Part shown: positions 22,786 to 34,316 of the stretch, piece after piece
Position numbering within the stretch: the first letter of the stretch is position 1
Layout: every line of letters starts with the position of its first letter
Assembly: GCA_023512835.1 (NCBI GenBank)
Contig: CM042090.1
Location: forward strand, 10,199,343 to 10,263,342
DNA: 64,000 nt
Origin: Taxillus chinensis
Lineage: Eukaryota; Streptophyta; Magnoliopsida; Santalales; Loranthaceae
Reading direction: 5' to 3'
The notes under the pieces: model-generated
The model's input: only the letters and a program-made list of their open reading frames with translations
Databases searched by the model: none
What the model was told of the DNA's origin: nothing
Position numbers and translations under genes: made by a program

Positions 22786-23235
22786 TCAATGAAATGCTAA
22801 CACATCTGATGTCCTCATAGACTTGTATAAAAGTAGCTTGTAATTGTATATAGATTTTTTCAGTTGGTAAAGGAATTTTTTGTAATTTAGTTTGACATAA
22901 AAGGATGGTTTGGTAAAAGTTGGACTGAAAATTTTTGTTTTAAAACTCAGCCATTCTTTCCAAATGGGCCTGAGCATGGAATTGAAATAGATGCAGCCCA
23001 AATATTGTGACATTTTCTCGTTGTGATGGTTGATCCCATACAGGAGAGAATGTTCATTTCTTTGAACAATACCAACTTTACAGATTCATTAGACAAGTCT
23101 ATCCAAAGATTTAGCACTTCAACTTTTTATTTAGACAACTAAACTTTTAAACTTTTCTCATTCCTTTTGGGATGCAGCGATCGTATGATTCCAAAAAGTC
23201 TTGACTTGAATTTGAAAGGCAAAATTTTCATAACA
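22786..23235 (-). pseudogene. Unidentified gene-like fragment, copy 1
   Basis: In complement this is a diverged relative of 24270-24660. Paired stretches are CAATATTTGGGCTGCATCTA versus CAATTTTTGGGCTGGTTCTA, and TTTTTGGAATCATACGATCG versus CTTCTGGCATCATACCATCG. The frame is broken by stops. No family was recognised. Confidence 0.4.
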
Positions 23236-24249
23236 CTGGAGGGAATTCATAACATAAGAAGCAAGGAACAAACAGTAATGATGCAGCCTCTAGAATAAAT
23301 GGAACGAAAAGAATACAGGAAAAAAAAACAAAGAAAGATAGAAAGAAAAACAATAATTACCGGGGCAATCGCTCTGTAGAAGGACACATCCAATTACATG
23401 GCTTGTCGAAGGACAGAATACGGCACAATAGAGTCCCGGGGATTCATGACCAGGGTCAGCCTTGGAAGGTCACATTGACACAATGGCTTTCCAGCAAAAA
23501 AAAGTGCAAACGTAAGAGCAAAATAAAAATATAATAAATCTTCAATTACCACCAAGATTAAAGAATTAATCACTAAAACTGCTAAAAAGGCCTCTTTTAC
23601 TCTCAATTCTCATTATTACTGAAGCTACTTATATATGTAGATAAACTATTAGTAGATTTGTTCATTAAAACGTATATCAAATCACAGCGGAACCATGACC
23701 CGTGCCTGAATTTTGGAACCGAAAGCTTTTGTTTTTCTGTTCCCTCGAGTTACGTGGGTTTAGTGCAATGATGTCATTTTCCAAAAGAATTAGCAGGTAG
23801 ACGTGGACTCCCATTGGATAACATGGTTCTGCAACTTGAAAGCAACCTCTTCCGTTTACCTGCCTGGCTTTTTTGGAGATCTTTTCCTCGTCTTCTTGGG
23901 GGTTGGACGTCTGCCTTTGTTTTGAAAGAATGTTTGTTAGCTTTATGTCATGGTATTGGTAGCAACCTCTAGGGCTTCTTTGTAGGTCTGTTTTTTTATT
24001 ATGTTAGAAAATGTTTGTTTTAAAGGATTAGTAGCTGTTTGATGGCTTTATATTTATGGGGTTTGTTTGTGGAGCAGAATCTTACACCCACATTTCTCCC
24101 CCTCACCCCCCACTCCCCGAAACACATTTTTCTCTATTAATATATATTGTATGATTAAACTTTATGTGCTCATTTCATCTGTCCACATATTCGTGTAGCA
24201 GAGTAACAGAGGATATCTATAAGGGAAATCGGACCAAGAGATTCACAGA

Positions 24250-24660
24250 TTCAAATGCAATCTCATGTTATTGGGAAAGCTGAAGGCAGGTCTTGGACCC
24301 CGTTCCTTCTTAAATGGATTTGCTGTGCATGGATTGAGAAGTAGAACCAGCCCAAAAATTGTGATACTTCCGGGTTAAGGGCTGACGCCATCGTGAGAAA
24401 TTCTTCAAAAATACCGGCTTCACAGATTGCTTAGAAAAGTTTAACTCTGTAGCTTCTTAAATTCACTTTATGTAATCTAAATGGGCATATTATGAATTCA
24501 ATGACCCTTCTAGGCAGGACTGAACTTTTGACATTTTCTGACCAGAGCACTTGCCTGCTCATAATGAAGACACAGGATTTCTCTTCGGATGCAACGATGG
24601 TATGATGCCAGAAGTCACGGGGGACCACCATGACATAATGGCTATCAAACTGAAAATAAC
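24250..24660 (-). pseudogene. Unidentified gene-like fragment, copy 2
   Basis: The minus frame from 24631 to 24431 includes VVPRDFWHHTIVASEEKSCV. A second open stretch near 24400-24250 contains PEVSQFLGWFYFSIHAQ in another frame. Both segments have counterparts in the copy at 22786-23235. I do not recognise the family. It could be an exon pair of a real gene, a captured fragment, or a repeat with chance frames. Confidence 0.35.
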
Positions 24661-26640
24661 TTAAATCGAGGTCATCAAGTAATTTTAACCATCAACCTTT
24701 ACGATGATCACAGACGAATTCAGGTGGTAACAATTGATTACTCTATTGGAGATTAATGAGAGAGTCTTAGAATCGAGAGTGTTGCTTGTTTTCCTTTGGA
24801 AGTGGGGCCGAGGGAGCGACGGAGGGTGGCGCATTGCTCGGTGAAGACTGAAGAAGGTGCTCATTTGGGCGTTGGATTAAATTTTAATTAGAATTTAGTT
24901 AAAAAATTAAAAGTTATATATTATAGCTAGTTTTATTTTACAATATTTAAAATATTATTTTTTAAAAGATGAATTTTTTTTAACGATTGTTTTAGCATAA
25001 CTCTTTCTATATCATCTCTCTTGTCTAGCAGCATTCGTTCAACAGTAGTCCAACAACATGGATATCCCTCTCTAAACCCCTCTAAATCTCTCGTATACAC
25101 CGAACACTAATATTTTCCAGCAACGTCAATTTTTTAAGGCTTTAGGTTTTATTTTTTTTATCATTATTCTCTTTGCCAATATATGTGGCCGGCCTAAATC
25201 CTTATTTCTTCTTCAATTAAAATTTTTTTATTGCATCTATAATAGTCCATTGGGTTCAATTTGAAACATTCCCAAAAGGAAAATAATCTATGGATGCTAT
25301 CAAATGCCAGTTTATCCCTACAATATTTGTGTATATCATTATTTCAAGCATTTTATGTAGATTTTCTGCCAATGGAAACCATAGGATGGAGAAGTTTTCT
25401 GATAATATGTTAGCTAGGGAAATGAATAGTTAACCTTTTCATAAAATTGCATTTATTGATAACAACAAAACTTAGTTTGGAAGATCAAGGATCAAGTGAT
25501 TCTTCTAAAAATTCACCCGCATTCATAAAACGTGATCAATTACAAGCCCAACAAAATTTATTTTGCGATTATTTGGTTGAGCCTCCAATCTATCCTCACA
25601 AATATTTTTGAAGGAGGTTTCAGATGAGACAATTTCTTCGTATCCATGCTATTATAGAAGCTAATGAACCCTATTTTCTTGAAAAACGAGATAGTGTTGG
25701 AAGGCTTGATTTTTCTTCTCTTCAAAAAATAACAACTGATATAAGGATGCTTGCATATGGTCTCACACGTAATAACAACTGATTTTATGGATGAATAATC
25801 ATAATACCAATATTGCATATACATAAATTTAGCTAGTAGATATATAGTTAGTGCCTTCAATACATAGATGTATTATTTAATGGAATGTGCTTACAATACG
25901 GAATATCAATTTTGCTTTTAATGCAATGATATATATATATATATATATATATGCTTGATACAATTTCCTACATGTATATATTAAGAGTAATGAGTAAATT
26001 TTTACCAGCTAAACACAAAAAATTAGTATGTATATCGTTACATTGAATTCTGCATTTATGAAAGTGATTTAGCCTGCATTATAATCAAATTTACATTATA
26101 CAGACTCCGTAGACTTCAAAATACATCCATCTTTGATTTGGCAAAGATTTACAATGTATAGACTCAGAGACTTCAAAAACAAAGATAATACTAAACAAAA
26201 AAAAAACACATCGGAAAAATCTTACCTGAACGTGTTGCCAGGAGAAAAGGGAAGTGGCAACAAAGGGTTAAGTTGCGTTGGTTCGCTCGATCTTTCCAGT
26301 AACCTTTGCTTTAGCCCACATAATGCAAGAAATTTGGCCAAACAGCACTAAGGTTATTTTAGCGAGTGGGTGGGACCAGTGCTCGTTGGGTAAGGGGTTG
26401 TGTTTGTAAACAAGGAGGGAGAAAAAAGAGAAAGGAAAAGAATTAGGAGAGAATTGATAAATGAGCGAGAACGTATTATTTTATTCCCATGTAATATTTA
26501 GTGAGAGAGAGGAGCTTGCTACATCTAGCGAGTGATAGGCTAAGCGGCTAAATTTCCTGTAACTTTATTGATTTTGGTGTGGAGTGTTTTTTTTTTTTTG
26601 GCTAAAATTTATATCAATTTTAGCTAAGTTGAGACCAGTA
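24661..26640. other. AT-rich intergenic, no gene seen
   Basis: AT-rich, with a (TA)n tract at about 25928-25952. The short frames (for example 25860-25558, minus) show no known motifs. Confidence 0.4.
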
Positions 26641-26654
26641 CTGATACTCTAATA

Positions 26655-27101
26655 CCATATTCATCTTACATCCTCACCTGGTGGGATAATACTCAATTTT
26701 GTAGGTTGATCGAAAATATATTACAACAGTTCATAGTTGATCTTAAAAGATTATGTTGTTGGGAGAGGAAAAAAATAGAAAATAAAAATTAGACAAACAA
26801 GAATTTCACTATGAGTAAAATATACTATATTCATAAACTCTTAATTCTAACACACAGTTATACCCAATAAAACTTTATTGGTAATTGTTTTACAACTCTC
26901 TTTCTCTCTTAATATTCCACATATGAATTCATACAAAATTTTGAAAGGAATTACATGCTTATGGGGATTTCTATTTATAGGCCTTCGGTGTTATTATAAG
27001 TCCATATTTGGTTTGCTTTTGCTAAAAACCACAACATGCCGACTATAGGTTGAAAAAATCACATTTTCTAGAAACTATCCGTTCAGCTGCAATTCTTGAC
27101 A
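26655..27101 (-). mobile_element. Decayed Copia LTR (candidate)
   Basis: In complement the right end begins TGTCAAGAATTGC, directly preceded by a purine-rich TTTCAAGTTGGAGATT like a polypurine tract. At the other end, TGGTATTAGAG resembles a primer-binding site. An RNase H remnant with the ATEAEYVV motif lies at 27452-27428 (-). Confidence 0.45.
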
Positions 27102-27427
27102 ATCTCCAACTTGAAATTGATTTCAATCTATCTTCACTCATATAGTAATTATTTCCGTCTAAGCTATTCTTGAATACCAACTAAAGTTGCACACAACTCT
27201 AATTTGTCTATAGTGATTGCTTTGGTCAATATCTGATTTTGGTTCTTACTTTATATCTTCACGAGTGTTAATACTTTATTATTCAAATGAAATGAAATAA
27301 AATGGTAAATTTTTGGTCAAATGTATTGTACTTTGAATGTCATTGTGCAACACATTCATCTTTTATTCAAAACTTATTTCTGTCAATAAACCTTATAACT
27401 AGATAAACTCCTTACTCGTTTCCCTCA

Positions 27428-27452
27428 CCACTACATACTCTGCCTCAGTTGC
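27428..27452 (-). pseudogene. Copia RNase H motif remnant
   Basis: The minus strand encodes ATEAEYVV, the catalytic-Glu motif of Ty1/Copia RNase H. It sits about 330 bp before the candidate LTR in the expected order. The sequence is then interrupted by the TRIM-like element starting near 27511. Confidence 0.5.
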
Positions 27453-27510
27453 AGATAAAGCCATACTTTTCTACAACTGAGAAATCCAGCCTAATCGTCG
27501 GAGTCCCTAA

Positions 27511-27841
27511 CATGTGGGCAAGTGGCCCAAGGCGCAATAACATCGGGCTACGGTAGCTTGGATTGTTACGGATGGTATCGGAGCCGAGGACCTGGTCGGT
27601 GTACCATAGTCTCACGGGGACGTGGGCCTCCAAAGGGGGTGGATTGTAGAGTCCGTGGATTTCACAAGTCCTACATCGGATTGAGGGGAGAATGAAGTGT
27701 GCTTCATAAGAAGGGCGTGGATACATCTCTAACAGGACGTGTTTTGGGGTGCCAGCTATGGGCACTACCAAGAACAAAAATCATGTAGGCAATGGCCCAA
27801 AGGAGAACAATATCGGGCTATGGGTGGTTTGGACTGTTACA
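27511..27841 (+). mobile_element. TRIM-like element with truncated 5' LTR
   Basis: An LTR end (27511-27570) is followed at 27572-27586 by GATGGTATCGGAGCC, a tRNA-Met primer-binding site. A short interior and a purine tract CAAAGGGGGTGGA come next, then a full LTR at 27645-27841 running TGTAGAGTCC...GACTGTTACA. The 60-bp LTR fragment matches the end of the full LTR (GGCCCAA, ATCGGGCTA, GTTAC). No protein is encoded. It interrupts an older minus-strand Copia relic. Confidence 0.65.
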
Positions 27842-28152
27842 AGGAGCATTTTGACGATATTTTGGCCTGATTCCGGGTCGAGGCCCTTAGTGGCTCGATT
27901 GTTGACTTTTTTGGGATTTGTTGGTTGACCTTGCTTTTGAGCGGTCAATTGGGTTGGAAAACATGTAAATAATGATGTGCTTATTATTTCGAGCATTTTG
28001 ACTGTACTTGAGCTCAATTTCGAGTTCGTGACCCTAGGAGGTTAGTTATTATTTTTAAAATTTTTTAATGAAAGAAAGTGCAGAAATATAAATAGAAGGA
28101 AAAGAAAGAGAGCTTCCACGTTACATTTCATCATTTGTGCATTGGAGAGCTT

Positions 28153-28185
<33 letters not shown>

Positions 28186-29778
28186 AAGCTATGAGCCATC
28201 GATTTGGGGCATTTTGAGTTTGTTCGATTCTCAATAATCAATCCAGGTAGGTGTTCCCTTACTTCTATACTCTTTCTATGATGTTCAATATACACAAATC
28301 AGGAAATTTCATGAATTTCATGATGAACCCTAGGAATTGGGGAAAAACCTACATTTGAGATAGAAACCTTAAGATTAGATTGTTTATGTAGTCTAGCATG
28401 GCTAGGAGGGATTATAAACCCATTTTAGGGTTGAATTGATGCTTAGAACTGTGTTTTTGGAGTTATCAAATTGGATTTTCGACGAACAGCAGGTTACAAG
28501 CCCGACTGGCAAGTACAGATAACGTGGGCGGTTGATATGGTTGACGTGATCGATATGATCGACCTGGGTGGTCGACACGGTTAAGGGGTCAATGTGGTGG
28601 GGTCGACCTAGTCGACTTGGGGTGGTCGAGGTGCAATGTGGTCAACATCAGCCAGGTAGTGTGGTCAGCGTTGACCTATGGGGATGTCGACATCAACTAG
28701 TTAGAGTTTCTAGCATGTTTTAGATTCTTTGTTTTTCTAGTTCGTCATCTCAACTTAATTTTAAAGCTATGAAACACCCATTTCAGGTATAAAATAAATC
28801 ATTACACCTTTGTAAGGGTACTAAATATGGGTGTTTGCTTGGCATAACATGTTAGATGATATGAAAATAGTTCTAGAGTTAGGTCCTTATAATTTTTAAG
28901 GGCCTAGAAGGTGGTTGTTTGCTAGTATTCAGTGGTGGAACTTGTATATTTAAATGTTGAACGTGTGTCGATGACAGCCTATGGTCCCCAAAAATTAAGG
29001 TACCCAAGGGTGGGTGTGACCCTTGAGTTGGGTGTAGCAGGCTAGGTCTTGCGATGCGCTCTTAGTGTTGATATTGTACTTTATTGGGTAACGCAGCTGT
29101 GAGGCTGTGTGTGACAGGCTAAAGCCTGGGTTGAGCTGTTGAGCTTAGGTGCTAGGGTTGAGTGCCCTAAGCTAGGATCCTATTGAGAATCGTGGATAAG
29201 TTCTCCTAATGTGGATAGATTGCATCCTGATATTGTAAGCAGACTGATTCGTGATTGTTATACACACTACATAGCACGGGTGCACTGATCATGTAGTATA
29301 GACTTATCGGTTTTGCATAGTAAGGTGATGTGGAGTTATGGAGTCACCTACCGAGCTTATAGCTTACCCTTACTTTGTTGTTTACTTTTTTCAGGTGAAA
29401 CCCAATACTAGTGAAGATCTTTCTTCCAGGAGGACGTGCCCACTACTCTGATGTATGATTTAATAGTATTATGTATTAATTGAATGTTTTATCTCGAATA
29501 TGGGTCATTGAATAGTTATATTTGACCATTTGGTATGGTTTGATGTATGTGTGTTAACATATATTATGTGTGACTGTTTGACTTGCTGTATGCATGATGA
29601 TACATGTGAAATTACAAGAATACCCTTGATGTATAACTATACAAGTTTGCATAATTGAGACAACACCCACGCTATAGTCTCTATTGGTATTTGTCACCAA
29701 CCCCTTGACCCTTTGAGTGCGGGCAAGGAGAAGTCACATTCATGGTTCCAGGTTCCTTGGAATTCGGGGGTGTGACAT
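27842..29778 (+). mobile_element. Long LTR (solo or truncated), family shared with 54 kb
   Basis: A TATA box (AATATAAATAGAAGG at about 28088) lies ahead of CT/GA-rich leader sequence, and the right end is GGGGGTGTGACA. In complement it matches 53987-56297 in order: TGTCACRCCCC end, ATGCCCACACC-like block, CATCAAGGGTATTC, CAACAAAGTAAGGGT, AGGTGA and GGCCTRATT. No primer-binding site follows 29778, so it is a solo or broken LTR. Degenerate GGTCGAC repeats fill 28520-28700. Confidence 0.55.
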
Positions 29779-29962
29779 GCCCGCCTGTCTCGACCCGACC
29801 CAGAGTATTTTATTACATTTTTCAAATATATTTAAAGTTAAAAAACTTTGCTTTTCCCGAACCCGACCTGACCCGAATCACAAAACCACTAGGGCAAGTT
29901 AGGTATGGGATAAGACCGTACATGTTCGGATTTGAATTGGGTCGGTCGACCAGATCCTAACT
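29779..29962. mobile_element. hAT-like terminal fragment
   Basis: Ends CGACCCATTTCCATCCTTA after alternating CGACCCGACC blocks, the terminus style of the TAGGG(G)TGG elements elsewhere in the window. Its other end is not visible. Confidence 0.35.
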
Positions 29963-29974
29963 CGACCCATTTCC

Positions 29975-30720
29975 ATCCTTAACCACCAATCTTACTTTAT
30001 ATTGCTTGAAGCCATCATACACCTCTTAACTTGGTATATCCATTTGTTTTACTAAGCTTTCTTGCTGGCAGGTAGCTTAATTAAATCTTATGTCTGGTTG
30101 GATATAAAAAACTTAATTTCATTTTTCATTGCAAGCTCCCCCTTATTTGCATCTTGTACATGACATATTTTATTAATGTAATATTGGGGTTCTCGTTCAT
30201 CTGTTAGTAGCAAATAATTCAAGTATTTCTTGTTTTATACATGTGGTCGATTGAATCTCCTCAATATAGGAACTTGATACTATGGTTTTTCACTTGTTTG
30301 TTCTATAACTTTCTCCACCTAAGGTTTATTACATGTTTTTATAATTTCATTATTTGAGACATCAACGGGCTCAAAGTAAACAAGTTTGAGATTCTCTAGA
30401 CTAGTGGACTCTAATGTGTCTCTATCTTTATACATGACTTTTTCATTAAAATAATATTTATACTTCTAATGTTTTTCTTATTTTGGTTATTACATTTATA
30501 ACTCAATTCAACACCTTTATAACTAACAAATGTGTAATTAAGCAATTTACCATCAACTTTATTTCTAGCATTGTCACTAATATGTACATAAGAGACACAA
30601 TTAAATACTTTTGAATGTGAAAGGTTAACCTCACTTCCAGTTCAAATTTCTTATTGTATTCTGAACTCTAAAGGTGTTGATGGTCAAGGGCGCTCTAAAT
30701 TTTTTTAGGATATTCAACAT
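29975..30720 (-). pseudogene. Copia integrase-RT linker remnant
   Basis: Minus-strand translation around 30640-30430 gives KVFNCVSYVHISDNARNK and later NQNKKNIRSINIILMK. These follow the C-terminal integrase/linker of plant Copia polyproteins (…FGC.SYVHI…RSRDVIF.E). It has stops and shifts. It is probably the same minus-strand relic as the RNase H and LTR pieces at 26.7-27.5 kb, split by later insertions. Confidence 0.6.
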
Positions 30721-31275
30721 TTATTAGAAAGCTTAAATATAACATCACCAACAAAATATTACATAAAATGTTATAAAATCCTTATAGTTCTACAAGTCTT
30801 AAATATATAACATATCTTAGTTTTCTTATTATAAATTTATTCATTGTAATAATAATAACAATTGAGATATAATAGCAGGTGCCACAATATATCAAACACT
30901 AGCCTCTAGGTAAATATTCATGCATTTTAAAATTTCCTAAATCAAAACCCTAATAAGTTATAATCCCAATTTCAATTGAATAACAGAATAATGGTGTAGC
31001 AAATTATCAATTAGTAAAAGCATATTTATGACCTGAATTAGAAAAAGGAAAAAGGCAAAAGCAAATTGCATTGTTGTTAGCCTATTAAGCTATACTATGT
31101 GTATGTCTATCATGGATGTACCAATACTAGAAACAAAAAACAACCAATAAACCAATAGATCGAGAGGGCTGTTTTGGCATCACTTGTCGTTGTCAATCGC
31201 TATTGCTAAGTCCAAAAATATCGAGGCTATTGTCATTAGTCGCCAAGTCCAAGTCTAATTGTCGAGACAGTTAGA
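30721..31275. other. AT-rich intergenic, no gene seen
   Basis: AT-rich with no recognised feature before the tandem duplication. Confidence 0.45.
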
Positions 31276-34200
31276 GCCCAACAAGATACCTAAAATATAA
31301 GCAAAGAATAGGCCCTCTCAATATCTGTGTGAATCAACTCGAACTTTAATTCTTTTAGGGTTTTGCCTTTCCTTTCAAAACTACTTCATTTTTGCTTTTC
31401 GAAAATACAGCTAACTCTCACACAAATCAATATCAATAAAGGTAATAAAGTAATCTTTACCTACAATTGAAGAAATTGGAGATGATCTCCAAACATTTGT
31501 GTAAATCAACTCGAATTTTGATTCTTCCCTTTCGAAACTGACTCATTTATACTTTTTAAAAATAAAGCTCTCACACTAATAAATATCTATTGATTTTACT
31601 CTTGATAGCTTTCCTTTTGAATGCATGACTTCTATTCTTTTTACATTCATATGGTCAAGTCTTTGGTGTTGCATATTTTGATCATCTTTACATTATGTTA
31701 CCGTAACTAGAGATGTTAAATGAACCATTTGTCCGCTGACTAGTTTGCTGACCAGATTATTAAAATTTTAGTCCATTTTAATTGTGGGCTTAAACAACAT
31801 GATTCACACGGTGCAAACACAAGCCGATTTATTTATTATTTAATTGACTTTAAAATTAAAACTTTAGATGATGGTGGAAACCTATTGTGTACAACTGCCA
31901 TTGTCAAGGGCCTTAGCCTTTCCCTGTATTAAAGCATACGACATGAATCTAAACATAATATGTTATGGGGTGAGGTTGCATATTTGAGTCCTTAAGCACA
32001 TCTCACTCATTGGCCCAATTGTCATTTATGATTATGGGTTTGAATTAGATGTTATTGGCCTTGATTATTAATCGATCTCATGTTGTGTTATTAGAGCACT
32101 CAATAATTTAGCTATTTAAATGTTTTAAATGTGTCTTTCACGTAGCCTAATAATTAAAGAATTTTTCAGAATTGCACCTAACAATGATGAGATCAAAAAT
32201 TAGATTTGCACAATTTTTTTATTTGAAACCTAACATGCTAAGAGAAGGAGAACAAAAATGAAAACCAGTACCATGCCATGCCACCATCCAGTGACGGATT
32301 TAGAGGGGGGCCGGTAGGGACCATAACAAATAACAAATACATATATTCAAAAATTTAGAATTGTCATTTATGATTATGGGTTTGAATTAGTTTTTTTAAA
32401 ATATATATTAAACTATTAAATTTTAATTATAACATTATATATATATAATTAGAGTAAGTCCAAATATTAAATACAAATACAACATAATTAGACATAATTA
32501 ATAACCTAGAATATTTATTAATATCGTATAATTATAAATAATTATTGATCATGTAATTCGAATTATATATAATTATGTTGATATTTATTATATATATATA
32601 TATAATTAATATGGTTATTAATTGAATAAGGCATAATAATAAACTGTTATGTGGATAAATTATAATTATTATTAATATATCGGCGCCTAATAAGGTTTAC
32701 TGTCTCAAATTCTAATAATATATATTTACAATAAAAATTAATTAGTAATATGATTTATTATTTTAAAGTATTTGCGATAAATATGTTACTAACTGCAATA
32801 GTGATAAATAAATTATAAAATTTTAAAAAGTTATCTTTATAAAATGTTTTGAGAAGTTTTTTTATGTCATTACTTGTGACTTAGACAGTATTAATAATAA
32901 TTTAAAATAATATTTTTAAAATATAAATTATATGATTTATATTCCCCCCCTAATTGAGTTTTCTGCATCCATCCCTGCCACCATCCAAAAGAGTTTACGA
33001 GAAACTACAACTTGGGTAAAGCTGCAATTTTCTTTCACCGATGAATTAAAGCCATATCCCAGCTTTTATGATAATAATATTTAAAAAGCTAAAAATGATA
33101 AATGTTTTAGTTTTTCCTACTTTCTAGATTTCTCATACGAGAAAGGTGCCCAACAAGATACCTAAAATATAAGCAAAGAATATGCCCTCTCAACATCTGT
33201 GTGAATCAACTCAAACTTTGATTCTTCTAGATTTCCTACTCCATTTTTGCTTTTCGAAAATACAACTAACTCTCACACAAATCAATATCAATAAAAGTAA
33301 CAAAGTAATCTTTACCTACAATTGAAGAAATTGGAGATGATCTCCAAATATTTGTGTAAATCAACTTGAATTTTGATTCTTTTAGATTTTTGATTTCCCT
33401 TTTGAAACTGACTCATTTATACTTTTTAAAAATACAACTCTCATACTAATAAATATCTATTGATTTTACTCTTGATAGTTTTCCTTTTGAATGCATGACT
33501 TCTATTTTCTTTGCATTCATATGGTCAAGTTTTTAGTGTTACATATTTTGATCATCTTTACATTATGTTACCACAACTAGAGACGTTAAATGGGCAATTT
33601 GTCCGCTGACTAGTTCGCCGATCAGATTATTAAAATTTTAGTCCATTTTAATTGTGGGCTTAAACAACATGATCCACACGGTGCAAACACAAGCCGATTT
33701 ATTTATTATTTAAATGACTTTAAAATTAAAACTTTAGATGACGGTGGAAACCTATTGTGCACAACTGCCATTATCAAGGGCCTTAGCCTTTCCCTGTATT
33801 AAAGCATACGATATGAATCTAAACATAATATGCTATGGGGTGAGGTTGCATATTTGAGTCCTTAAGCACATCTCACTCATTGGCCCAATTGTCATTTATG
33901 ATTATGGGTTTGAATTAGATGTTATTGGCCTTGATTATTAATCGATCTCATGCTGTGTTATTAGAGCACTCAATAATTTAGCTATTTAAATGTTTTGAAT
34001 ATATCTTTCGTGTAGCCTAATAATTAAAGAATTTTTCAGAATTGCACCCGACAATGATGAGATCAAAAATTAGATTTGCGCAATTTTTTTATTTGAAACT
34101 TGACGTGCTAAGAGGAGAACAAAAATGAAAACCAGTACCATGCCATGCCACCATCCAAAAGAGTTTACGAGAAACTACAACTTGAGTAAAGCTGCAATTT

Positions 34201-34316
34201 TCTTTACCCATGAATTAAAGCCATATCCCAGCTTTTATGATAATAATATTTAAAAAGCTAAAAATGATAAATGTTTTTGTTTTTCCTACTTTCTAGACTT
34301 CTCATACGAGAAAGGT
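31276..34316. repeat. Tandem duplication, about 1.17-kb unit, one copy filled
   Basis: Unit 1 is 31276-33147 and unit 2 is 33148-34316. Both begin GCCCAACAAGATACCTAAAA, and the motif GCCCAAC recurs at 34317, giving 7-bp junction microhomology. The units align throughout with scattered substitutions. Unit 1 is longer almost entirely because of the 689-bp hAT insertion plus its 8-bp TSD. There is no coding content. Confidence 0.9.
32289..32977. mobile_element. hAT-type non-autonomous element, 689 bp
   Basis: Starts CAGTGACGGATTTAGAGGGG; the complement of its end is CAGGGATGGATGCAG. Flanks 32281-32288 and 32978-32985 are both CCACCATC, a perfect 8-bp TSD. The empty site, a single CCACCATC, survives at 34148-34155 in the second duplicate unit. 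The interior is AT-rich without a transposase. Related to the element split by Copia at 38124-43746. Confidence 0.92.

Noticed and set aside
28520..28700. CRISPR-like repeat of GGTCGAC motifs
   Set aside because: Motifs are irregularly spaced and degenerate, in a plant LTR; no repeat-spacer structure.
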